From Leptotrichia sp. oral taxon 847 (GTDB lineage: Bacteria > Fusobacteriota > Fusobacteriia > Fusobacteriales > Leptotrichiaceae): a stretch of DNA of 64,000 bases. The notes under the pieces are model-generated. The model worked only from the letters and a program-made list of their open reading frames with translations. It was not told the origin of the DNA and searched no databases. This document shows, in pieces, positions 55,453 through 63,900 of the stretch (positions within the stretch are counted from its first letter, which is position 1; every line of letters begins with the position of its first letter). Position numbers and translations under genes: made by a program. The stretch is taken from NCBI RefSeq assembly GCF_001553645.1, contig NZ_CP014231.1:930001-994000 (forward strand), read 5' to 3'.

Positions 55453-55863
55453 TTATATTTTTTCAAACTTATTTTCATCTTCATAATATCTGCTTGCACT
55501 TTTTCTTTTATCATTTTCAACATCAAGAAGATAATAAATTCTTTTATCTTTATCATGCCAATAAATTTTTCTAACAGTTGCTTTTTTATCAGGATATTTA
55601 ATTAATTTAACTTTATCACCTATATCAAATTTTGGTTTACTTGTCAGTTCATATCCTTCTCTTTTTATTCTCATTTTTTCATTGGTTGTTAATAATTCTA
55701 CTAGTATGTATTCTTCATTCTCATCATCTCTTACACACTTTAATATTGTAGAAGTTGGATCTCCGTATGCTTTTTTTGTACTCTCAAAATCATAATATTT
55801 TAATCTTGATTCCATATAAGAACCCTTTAAAACACCATAAGTTCCTAAATAATTTTGTTTCAT
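55453..55863 (-). CDS. Putative immunity protein of the orphan toxin module
   Basis: A 136-residue soluble protein. Its ATG lies 5 bp after the stop of the orphan toxin gene, and its ribosome site AAGGAG is inside the last toxin codons, so the two are translationally coupled. The C-terminal half (FDIGDKVKLIKYP, then ATVRKIYWHDKDKRIYYLLDVENDKRKSASRYYEDE) reads as a small beta-barrel with a conserved-looking WHDKDKRIYYLL strand. It resembles small accessory proteins found after polymorphic toxins; I cannot name the family securely. The immunity role rests on position. Confidence 0.55.
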   Translation of the reverse strand: MKQNYLGTYGVLKGSYMESRLKYYDFESTKKAYGDPTSTILKCVRDDENEEYILVELLTTNEKMRIKREGYELTSKPKFDIGDKVKLIKYPDKKATVRKIYWHDKDKRIYYLLDVENDKRKSASRYYEDENKFEKI

Positions 55864-55868
55864 TTATT

Positions 55869-56780
55869 TCACTCCTTTTCATAGGGAACAAATCCCTCAA
55901 ATTTTCTATCATAATATTTATCTGGGACTTTATTTAAAAATAATTTTTCAACTTTACCTAATGAACTTGAATCAGGTCTAAAATGTCCACTGGCATTATC
56001 CACTTTGATTATTTTCTCACCTTGAATAGTTACAATTCCAGCACCTTGTACTTTAGGTTCAAAACCTCCTATTAGAGTTGGGTGAGGCAATCCTTTTCCT
56101 GCTTCAACACCAGAAACCTGTCCAATTGCGCGATTTCCAATTATAATATTATTATTGGCATCTACAACATACATGTATAATCCGTTTAACGAACCTTTTT
56201 TCCCACCTGTTCCTAAATAATTTGTATTATTTATATAATTTGTTATATTCTGTGCTGTTGGATTCTTCACATATCCAGTTTCATTTGGTCTAAAAGTATA
56301 TCTTCCCTTATCTAATTCATGCATTTCAGGAACAACACTGTATAATTTAGATGAACTAGAAGATATGAGTTCTTTCCTTTTATTTCCAGTTTCAATATAA
56401 GGAGTCTTATACTTAGTATTAAAATTCCACTCATTACCTCTACCTAATGTATAATTACCCTCAGAATTTTTTACTGCTGTTCTTGGAATTTCTGGTTTAA
56501 ATTTCCAATTTGATTTTTCAGAATTTAATGTGTAACTTTTTTCCCCTGTAGATCTATGTGAATTATTTAAACTGCTATGAGTCCTATTATTAATATTTCC
56601 TATAGATTCAGATCCTTCTTCAAGAACTGTCGCTCCTTTTCTTGTAGCTCTACTCTCTGTGGTTGTTGTTCGTGTAACAGGATTCTTGGGTTTAAAAGTG
56701 TTAATAACTGCTCCTGCACCCTTAGATGCACCTTTTCTTATTCCAGAAGCCAAATATGATCCTCCAAGATAACCTGCCAT
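55869..56780 (-). pseudogene. Orphan CdiA-type toxin C-terminal module (5'-truncated)
   Basis: A 303-codon frame with no good ribosome site at its first ATG. The frame continues upstream another 21 codons to a stop at 56844-56846 without a start, so it is the 3' part of a longer gene. A Gly-rich hydrophobic segment (AGYLGGSYLASGIRKG) and a Ser/Asn-rich linker lead to a C-terminal domain of about 130 residues with GNRAIG, LPHPTLIGG, QGAGIVTIQGEKIIKVDNAS and GHFRP, a pattern seen at the ends of polymorphic toxins. The toxin activity is not known to me. It is coupled to the 55453 gene. It could be silent and serve as a donor for recombination with the main cdiA. Confidence 0.6.
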
Positions 56781-56846
56781 TGTTCCTAAAATTTTAGCTC
56801 CGGATTCTTTTTTGATAATGACAAATGAATTTGAGGTAAAAAATTA

Positions 56847-56884
56847 TTGACAAAAATTTAAAAAGTAGTATAATGGTATTACCA
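56847..56884 (+). promoter_or_regulatory. Promoter and operator of the RelBE-like module
   Basis: TTGACA (56847-56852), 16-nt spacer and TATAAT (56869-56874), followed directly by TGGTA-T-TACCA (56874-56884), a palindrome over the start of transcription. This fits autorepression by the antitoxin or the antitoxin-toxin complex. Confidence 0.7.
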
Positions 56885-56912
56885 AAAAAATAAAATATAA
56901 GGAGTGAGTATT

Positions 56913-57128
56913 ATGGCTTCTATAAGTTTAAAAGTGTCTGATATGGAAAAAAAATTTTTGCAAAGTATGGCACAATTTGAAGGTGTTACATTGTCAGAGT
57001 TAATAAAATCAAAAGTGTTTGACTCATTGGAAGATGAATATGATGCCAAAATAGCAGATTTAAGATTATCAGAATATGAAAGCTATTTGAAAAATGGAGG
57101 AGAAGTTTTAAAATGGGAAGAACTGTAA
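56913..57128 (+). CDS. RelB/DUF6290-type antitoxin
   Basis: A 71-residue protein from ATG 56913 with AAGGAG 8 nt upstream; an in-frame GTG at 56904 overlaps that site. The start ASISLKVSDMEKKFLQSMAQFEGVTLSELIKSKV is a ribbon-helix-helix DNA-binding domain, and the acidic tail ending EVLKWEEL is the toxin-wrapping segment. It overlaps the toxin gene by 16 nt. It neutralises the RelE-like toxin and probably represses the promoter through the TGGTATTACCA site. Confidence 0.88.
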   Translation: MASISLKVSDMEKKFLQSMAQFEGVTLSELIKSKVFDSLEDEYDAKIADLRLSEYESYLKNGGEVLKWEEL

Positions 57129-57385
57129 AATATAAAATAATCCCAACTCCACATTTCGTAAAAGATTTTAGCAAACTAGATGAATTTGTAAAAAAGAGAA
57201 TAAAAATTTATTTAGAAAATATTGCAAAAGATCCACGCAGTAAAGGAAAAATATTGAAAGCAAATAGAAAAGGACAATGGAGATACAGAATAGGAAATTA
57301 CAGAGTTATTGTAAATATTCAAGATGAAAATTTAGTAGTGTTAGCATTAGAAGTAGGGCATAGAAAAAATATTTATAATAGTTGA
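57113..57385 (+). CDS. RelE/ParE-family toxin
   Basis: A 90-residue basic protein. The family pattern is clear: VKYKIIPTPHFVKDFSKLDEFVKKRIKIYLE, then GQWRYRIGNYRVIVNI and LALEVGHRKNIY, with the Arg and C-terminal His/Tyr positions used by RelE-type mRNA interferases on the ribosome. Its start overlaps the antitoxin gene. A terminator follows within 6 bp. The pair forms a compact type II toxin-antitoxin cassette, opposite in strand to the surrounding toxin genes. Confidence 0.9.
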   Translation: MGRTVKYKIIPTPHFVKDFSKLDEFVKKRIKIYLENIAKDPRSKGKILKANRKGQWRYRIGNYRVIVNIQDENLVVLALEVGHRKNIYNS

Positions 57386-57390
57386 TACTG

Positions 57391-57431
57391 AGGCTGTTTT
57401 ATAAAGTTAGTTTTATAAAATAGCCTTTTTT
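57391..57431 (+). terminator. Terminator of the RelBE-like module
   Basis: AGGCT-g-TTTTATAAA and TTTATAAAA-t-AGCCT form a long stem with a short loop, ending in six T on the plus strand, directly behind the toxin gene. Confidence 0.85.
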
Positions 57432-57517
57432 GTTATTGATTTATAATATTAAAAAGTACCAAAGTAATAAAAAATTGTAATCTAAATAAATGCAAGTATT
57501 TAACATTTTTGAACTTT

Positions 57518-58444
57518 TTATATCACATATTTTCTAAACCAGTTCTCAAAATGTTCCATACTGTTAAAAGCAAACTCCTGCTCATAAAAGTCATCAACAT
57601 TCTGAATTTTAACCACTACCATTCCATTCTTTTGTTCATTTATTGACTTTATTGTCAAAGTGTTAAACATTCCAGTTACTCCGTCCATCATTCTGACTTT
57701 TCTGTGAATGAAAAAGTCGGCAGGTGTTTTAATTTCTTTTTTCTCTTCCTTAATTTCTCTGGACTGTGGTTCTTCTTTCAGAAATGTAAAAATGAAGCCT
57801 GACACGGCAGGACGTCCTCTTCCTTTTGTGTTATACGTTTTCTGAATTTTTAATCCATACTTTTCTTTAAGCTCCTTTTGTATTGGCTTTAAGACTTTTA
57901 CATCAATATCACACATTCGATAATTTACAGGAATGTCCATTAACCTTTTGAACTCATCTAAATTAACGCTCCAAAAGCCTGTACTTCTAAACTGCTTCAT
58001 TCTTCTGTAAAACTCTTTGGTGTAACTTGACTTTAATCTGACAAACTCTTCCAGTTCAAATCTTGTCCAATTGCCAGGTTCAAACTCATTTAGTAAAAAT
58101 TTAAACCTTTCACTTACTGCAATTGTCAAATTTTGTGTTTTTGTATTTATTACAAATTCCTGAAAAAGAGCAAACTGAATTATAAGCTCTTCTGATTGAA
58201 AAGTGTAATTTAATGCAAGCAGCTTTTTATTAACATTCATTATTGTTTTTGAAAATTCTTTTATTGTCATATTTTTTTCAAGCCTTATAAGTTTTTTTAA
58301 CTCATTAAATGAAAAATTTAAAATTTTAGTTCCATTATCCCTTACTTTATGAAGAATTGTCATTAATAAATTTAATTCTTCAGCTGTAAATTTTCTAAGT
58401 TCCTGATTATTAAAATCATTTTTATATTTTACAATTTCATTCAT
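57518..58444 (-). CDS. Plasmid replication initiator protein (Rep_3 / RepB family)
   Basis: A 308-residue initiator with two winged-helix domains. N-terminal NNQELRKFTAEELNLLMTIL, the central VSERFKFLLNEF, then GNWTRFELEEFVRLKSSYTKEFYRRMKQFRSTGFW and the second-domain LKPIQKELKEKYGL are typical of Rep_3 proteins that bind iterons and melt the origin. The C-terminal 80 residues are an extra tail. It is a sign of an integrated or recombined plasmid. Three iteron-like repeats lie upstream at 58537-58729. No partition or mobilisation gene is seen. Confidence 0.88.
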   Translation of the reverse strand: MNEIVKYKNDFNNQELRKFTAEELNLLMTILHKVRDNGTKILNFSFNELKKLIRLEKNMTIKEFSKTIMNVNKKLLALNYTFQSEELIIQFALFQEFVINTKTQNLTIAVSERFKFLLNEFEPGNWTRFELEEFVRLKSSYTKEFYRRMKQFRSTGFWSVNLDEFKRLMDIPVNYRMCDIDVKVLKPIQKELKEKYGLKIQKTYNTKGRGRPAVSGFIFTFLKEEPQSREIKEEKKEIKTPADFFIHRKVRMMDGVTGMFNTLTIKSINEQKNGMVVVKIQNVDDFYEQEFAFNSMEHFENWFRKYVI

Positions 58445-58536
58445 TTGACATCATCTCCAATCATAGCCATTATATCATATAAAATATATTTTAACAACTA
58501 TATTTAAAGTCGGTGTTTTTATTGTTCAGAAATACT

Positions 58537-58729
58537 CCCCAAAAGTTGTCTTTATTTTCCCAAAAAGTTGTTTTTTAACACATTCAGCTCCTTTATTTAT
58601 CGCTGTTTGCGAGTACCTAAAAAGGTATTATAAAAGATATATATAAAATAGGTATAATAAAAAGGAACTAATTTAATAAATTAAACAAATATTTTTATAA
58701 AATTTATTGGGTAAAAAGTTGTTTTAAAA
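58537..58729. repeat. Iteron-like AAAAGTTGT repeats upstream of rep
   Basis: CCCCAAAAGTTGTC (58537), CCCAAAAAGTTGTTTT (58559) and GGGTAAAAAGTTGTTTT (58709) share a core, all in the same direction. Between them are an AT-rich stretch and two AGGTAT segments (58630-58670 region). This arrangement resembles an iteron origin next to a Rep_3 gene, although three copies at uneven spacing is fewer than typical. Confidence 0.45.
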
Positions 58730-58798
58730 ATTCAAATTATATGTAATATAAAAAAAATAACCGCTGTCTTTTACAACAACGATTATTTAAAAATTTTT

Positions 58799-58921
58799 CT
58801 AGTCTTTTACATTTCGCACTGGATTTTCAGATAATTTTTGGTTTTCAATTTTTTTATCAAGTATTTTCTGATTATCTTTTTGTACAACATCAACTACTGG
58901 CTGTGGTTGATGTATCGTAAC
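58799..58921 (-). pseudogene. Decayed C-terminal gene fragment
   Basis: A 40-codon frame without a start codon, bounded upstream by an in-frame TAG (58922-58924). It encodes IHQPQPVVDVVQKDNQK, then ILDKKIENQKLSENPVRN. It has a Lys/Asn/Gln-rich, coiled-coil-like character and looks like the tail of a lost gene. The origin is unknown. In the rest of 58445-59005 I see only the iteron-like repeats. Confidence 0.35.
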
Positions 58922-59005
58922 CTAATTTTTGTAAACATTTTTAAAAGCATTTACAATTTATATAAGTCCTTAAGTATATTCCAGAATTCTCAAAATAAGA
59001 ATTTT

Positions 59006-59707
59006 TTAAAACAATAAGTATATTTTTATCTTTTTGTTCTTTTTCAGCAATATATCTTCTATAAGTTTGTTAGCCATTAATCCAGCTTCTTGATAGTCTA
59101 TTCCTTGGACAAAATTGTAGGAGTTATTAAAAATTAATACATACTCTTTTTTATTTGAAAAATTGATATTTTTATCTATTCTTTTTATAAATTCGTCTGC
59201 TAATTCATTTTGTTTTAAATCCATAATAAAAATATTTTTATTTTCTTCTAATTTAAATATTTTATCTTCATTTGACATATCGTCTCTTATAATCTTGCTA
59301 TTAAAAATTTTTGTCATATTATCAAATACAAGATAAATTTCCAAATTTAATTTATTGCTCCACCATTGCATAAGTGCTATTAAGTATTGATAGCTAATCC
59401 CCCTATCTATTTCACTCATAATTAATTTTGAATTATCGTAAATTATTACAACATTTGCTTCTTTGTCTCCAAATAATTTTTTTACTATATGTTCAGATTC
59501 CATAGCAGCATCTCTAAAAGAATACCAATCATACCCGTATAAATGTTTATAATCATATATAATATCAATTTCATCCATTATTGCTATACAAAAATCATTT
59601 ATATTTTTTATTTTTTCACTATCTAATTCTATAACCCATTTACCTTCTAAATTTTTATACAATTTTTTTTGTTGTTCCTGATTTATTATGGTTAAACTAC
59701 TCCCCAT
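59006..59707 (-). CDS. Putative immunity-type protein, unrecognised
   Basis: A 233-residue soluble acidic protein. The first half (GKWVIELDSEKIKNINDFCIAIMDEI, then YGYDWYSFRDAA and NVVIIYDNSKLI) has a helix-strand order loosely like barstar-type inhibitors; this is weak. The second half (KLNLEIYLVFDNMTK, then NKKEYVLIFNNSYNFVQGIDYQEAGLMANKLIEDILLKK) repeats a similar strand-helix pattern, so the gene may be an internal duplication. The position, behind decayed cdiA sequence and the active immunity gene, suggests an orphan immunity gene. No toxin is attached. Confidence 0.5.
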   Translation of the reverse strand: MGSSLTIINQEQQKKLYKNLEGKWVIELDSEKIKNINDFCIAIMDEIDIIYDYKHLYGYDWYSFRDAAMESEHIVKKLFGDKEANVVIIYDNSKLIMSEIDRGISYQYLIALMQWWSNKLNLEIYLVFDNMTKIFNSKIIRDDMSNEDKIFKLEENKNIFIMDLKQNELADEFIKRIDKNINFSNKKEYVLIFNNSYNFVQGIDYQEAGLMANKLIEDILLKKNKKIKIYLLF

Positions 59708-59828
59708 TATTGCTACCCTTCTTTCTTTGTTACTTAGTATTTATTTGTTCAGGTTTAATTTCTTTAAAAGTCTTATAATGATCATCTGTATAATATGTAT
59801 TATCTCACAACATTTGTCCAAGATTTTG

Positions 59829-59930
59829 GGTACACTCCAATATCCTATTGTCGCTCCGGTATTTATTCCCATACTTGAACTATTTGAGCTATAATTATTA
59901 TGCAATTCTACAGTTTCTGAAGTAGCAACT
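59829..59930 (-). pseudogene. Decayed cdiA repeat-region fragment
   Basis: Read on the minus strand this encodes ETVELHNNYSSNSSSMGINT then GATIGY, which aligns with EAVELHNSSSSRSSNFGISTGATIGY in the intact cdiA (around 63045-63120); the DNA is also clearly related. The frame then breaks. It is a relic of a second cdiA copy or of a displaced cassette. The remainder of 59708-60009 includes a hairpin (AGTAGCA/TGCTACT arms, 59920-59960) and nothing else. Confidence 0.6.
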
Positions 59931-60009
59931 TATTGAAAAATTTTAAATAAAGCTGCTACTTTACTAAATATTTTTTTACTTCATAGATGGAAATTTTGAG
60001 ACTTTATTA

Positions 60010-60903
60010 TCATTTTTTTATTACTGAAATTGTATTCAAAATCGCCGCTTTTATATTCAAATTATCCTCCCCTTTTAATTGCTCTTCCAAATCAGGCAAC
60101 GCTTCAAAAAGCCCTTTTATTCCCAAAAATCTAATTAAATTTGCTTTATCATATATATTATTCGTCAATTTTATATATTTTAAAATAATAGGCACTATTA
60201 TTCTATCTTTTTCCGTCATATGAATTAATTCATAAACTGTTTTTAAATTATAATTTACATTTTTCAATTCTTCCAACATTTGATCTTCAAATTCCATTTC
60301 GGTATCATAATTTCTTTTAGCAGAAATTTTTTTACCATTTATTACTACAAGATCTAATTTTTGTTCCACAATTTCTCTTCTCTCAAACATTATTTCTATA
60401 AATTTTAAAACTTCTTCTTCAAAAAGTTTCTTTGAGATATAATAAACACCTTTTCTGTTTTTAAATTCTTTATCACTTTCCCATGTAATTTCAATTTTGT
60501 TTCCTGTTACAGAAAAAAAAACTCTTGGATATATTTCTCCACTCGCTTGAGGTAATTGATGATTGTATGCCCACTCGTACAAAAGCCAAAATTCCGTGCT
60601 ATCTAAATTAAACGCTACATCTTTATAAAGTTCATTAGCTTTCTTTACTAATTCGATTGCAGTATCTTTTCTGTCCTTTTTTATTTTCAATTCTTTATCT
60701 GGAAAAGGCTCATTTAAGATTTTATCCAGTTTATCTTTAAGTAAATATGCTGTGAAATATATATCTCCCAATTTATCATATTTATATTTTTCATTTTTTA
60801 ATTCACATAAATCTTTCCCATCTACATAAAATTTCAAAATATAACTTTCATACGAAATCTCTGGGAAGTATTCAAAATCAAAATAAAATTTTATATTTTT
60901 CAT
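60010..60903 (-). CDS. Immunity protein of the CdiA-like toxin (predicted)
   Basis: A 297-residue cytoplasmic protein from ATG 60903, which follows AAAGGAG; an upstream ATG at 60927 overlaps the toxin stop. The N-terminal 190 residues are mixed alpha/beta (IKFYFDFEYFPEISYESYIL, then DSTEFWLLYEWAYNHQ, EIYPRVFFSVTGNKIEITWES). The last 80 read as HEAT-like helical pairs (DRIIVPIILKYIKLTNNIYDKANLIRFLG, then ALPDLEEQLKGEDNLNIKAAILNTI). The start is 14 bp after the cdiA stop, and the gene order cdiA-cdiI is conserved in such loci. It should bind and block the cognate C-terminal toxin domain. DUF5984-like similarity is possible but unverified. Confidence 0.65.
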   Translation of the reverse strand: MKNIKFYFDFEYFPEISYESYILKFYVDGKDLCELKNEKYKYDKLGDIYFTAYLLKDKLDKILNEPFPDKELKIKKDRKDTAIELVKKANELYKDVAFNLDSTEFWLLYEWAYNHQLPQASGEIYPRVFFSVTGNKIEITWESDKEFKNRKGVYYISKKLFEEEVLKFIEIMFERREIVEQKLDLVVINGKKISAKRNYDTEMEFEDQMLEELKNVNYNLKTVYELIHMTEKDRIIVPIILKYIKLTNNIYDKANLIRFLGIKGLFEALPDLEEQLKGEDNLNIKAAILNTISVIKK

Positions 60904-60917
60904 TTTTAAACTCTCCT

Positions 60918-63900
60918 TTAATGCCATTTATTATATTGTGCTTTTGTTATAACACCATCTTTTAGCATTTGTTTTAATACATCTGGTGGAACTTGTTGAC
61001 TTTTTATTTGTTTATCCGTTAGTTCATACGCGTGCCATTCATTATTAGTGCCAGTTGGTTGAAATTTTATCATTTTCCCTTTATATATAGCAAACCTCTG
61101 TTTTTTGGTCGCCGAATTATAAGAATGATTTTTTAATAAATCATTACCTGTTTTAATATCAGGAATTGAATCGGGACTTGCATTTGGAGGCATTTTAGGT
61201 CCTTTATGTTTTGGGGATGGTTTATATTCTCCATTAAAGTGCCCTCTTCTTACAATCATTTCTGTTGAAGGTTTAGAAGAATTCCCTTTATTTTTAATTT
61301 TAGCTTCTTTAGCCTGTTTTTCAAATTTAGTAACTTCATCTGACTTCAATGCTATTTTTGAACCATCTGATAATACTACTCCTTGAGTAACTCTTTCTCC
61401 ATTAGTAACTTTGCTTATTTTTCCTGTTTTTCTTGTTGAAGTTATAACTTTTATTACTCTTTTTAATTTTTTCTTATTTTTTATTATTTTATCTGCTACT
61501 TTTATTATTTTACCTGTTGCTTTTACTCCTTTAACTGTTGCTTTTGCACCTGGAATTATTCCCATCACTCTTGAAAATAGGTCAATTTTTTCACCAGTTA
61601 CTAAATCTCTCCCCGTTATTCCTTCAGCTATACCTTTTGCTGTTCCAACATAAGGTACGGAATCTAGAAGAGTACTTGTAATTTCTTTTCCTTTTCCATT
61701 TCCCACATTTTCTCCAAAATCAATTCCAGAATAGTCAATCCCATCAGATTTATGAATTATTAACTTGTCAGCATCATCTTTATATTTTTCTTGGAAATAT
61801 TCATTAGTTGCTCTTCCTGTACTTTCAAGTCCTTTTTCTTCAGTTCCTGTTTCTATTTGTCTTCCTTCAACTCCATTTATAATATGGCTTCCTTCTTCTG
61901 CAATTACTCCAATAAGTCCTGTTTTTGTTTGATTTTCCTCAGCATTTTCATTGATAAATATTGTTTTTTCACCTGTTTTTTTATTTATATAAGCTGTTCC
62001 AGCCTTTGGTTTTCCATTTTCATCAATTAATTGACTAGCATGTTCAGGTGTTGTAAAAATTACTCTTACATTTTTATATCCCAAATCAGAGTAAGCCTCT
62101 TCAAAGGCACTTGCTATTTCTTTTCTTGTTTGTGCAACTTTCAATCTCTCTCCAGCAATATTATTGACTGTTTCAGAAAGTCTAGTTTCTCTCAACTGTC
62201 CAAAGAAATTTCTGTTGTCATCTCCTGGGTCATGAATTGAATTATCAAGTGCCTTTGTAACATCCTTTATTTCATCTTTAGCCTTATTCAAATCTTCTTT
62301 CAACTTACCAGGATTAGTAGCATACTCAATAGTCTGGCTCTCAATATTAACATTCGTAGAATGATGTTCATCTTTTGTAACTTCATTAGCTTTTGTAATA
62401 TCCCTATTTATTGGACTTCCAGAAGCTTCTCCTATTTCTACATTTCCAACTACCGTATTTCTAGTTACTCCCTGTTTATCTCTATCATCTTGATTAAATC
62501 CAATATTTGTAACTCTAGGAGATTTTCCTAATGAAGTCCCTACTGAAATTCCTGTTGTTGTCATTGTATCGTAGTTTTGAATATCATGCCCAACATACTT
62601 ATCAACTTTAAATGTAGTACCATTTTCACTCTGTTTTCCAATAATAGCTCCAGTATTTTCAACTGTTCCAACATGAAGATTACTTCCCTCTCCAACAATA
62701 AAGCTGCTTTGATTATCTACAAATGCTCTACTTCCGCTTGTTCTGCTTCCATTTACATTTAAAGAACTAGGAACTCCATTTGCACTTATTCCTACACTTG
62801 CTCCGCTTGATCTTCCAGTTGTCGTGCTTGTGTTCTGTCTGCTTTCTACAACCAGCTTGCCGATATTACCTGTAACTTTTCCGCCTTCCTGGTTAAATCC
62901 TGAAAGTGTCATTGTACCAGTATTATTGTGAACTTCATTTACATTTTGAAAATTACCATTTTGATAAATAGTTTCAGTTGTATTCAAATTACTTCTATTT
63001 GCAGAAACACTTCCACCATTTCCAGTAATCTGTGTTCCGTAGCCATATCCAATTGTCGCTCCCGTACTTATTCCAAAGTTTGAACTTCTTGAACTGCTGC
63101 TGTTATGAAGTTCCACTGCTTCCTTCCGAATATTTTTAACATTGTTGTAGATAAATGTTCCGCCTTGTGCCTGTGTCCCCTGATAAGTTATGTTGTTTAC
63201 ATTGTTGTAGGTAATGCTAGAATTTTCATTCATTGGTTTCATTGTCGTAACTACAGCACTTTCATTGTGGGAGTTGTTACTGTTTTTAGAAGTAGAATAT
63301 CCTGCATTTACTCCAATATTTGCATAAAAGTTATTGTTTGCACTCGCATTTCTTACTTCACTTTGACTTAAATTTCCTGTGTGATAAGCCTGTCTTGTCC
63401 CTTGATTCCCTGCAAGTCCTGAAACCATTCCAGTTCCTGCATTTACTCCAGCTACAAGTCCACCTATCGTATCTCCTCTTCTAACTTGCTTTACAGCTCC
63501 AGCTGCTTGTTCCACTCTATCTTTTATTGGACTATTTATTCCAATTGACACACCAAAATTACTGCTTCTTGAAGTAGTTTTTACATCTCTTGTATCAATT
63601 CTTGCACCATATTTTACATCACCATTATTAATCTGAATATTTCCATACTCAAAATTTGTTGCCGTAATTTCTGCTCCGTTATTTAGCACACTTCCATCGC
63701 CAATTCTTAAATTTGATTTGGCATTTATCGTATCTTTTTCATCATAGGTGCTGCTTGACTTTCCATAATTTAATGAAGCCGTTCCGTGACTAATTCCTGC
63801 ACTAAATCCTCTGGATGTATTTTTTTCATAAAAACTATTATGTAATTCTCTCGAATCTGTTGTCAATTTTCCGCCAACAAAGGTATTTTCACCTAAATCA

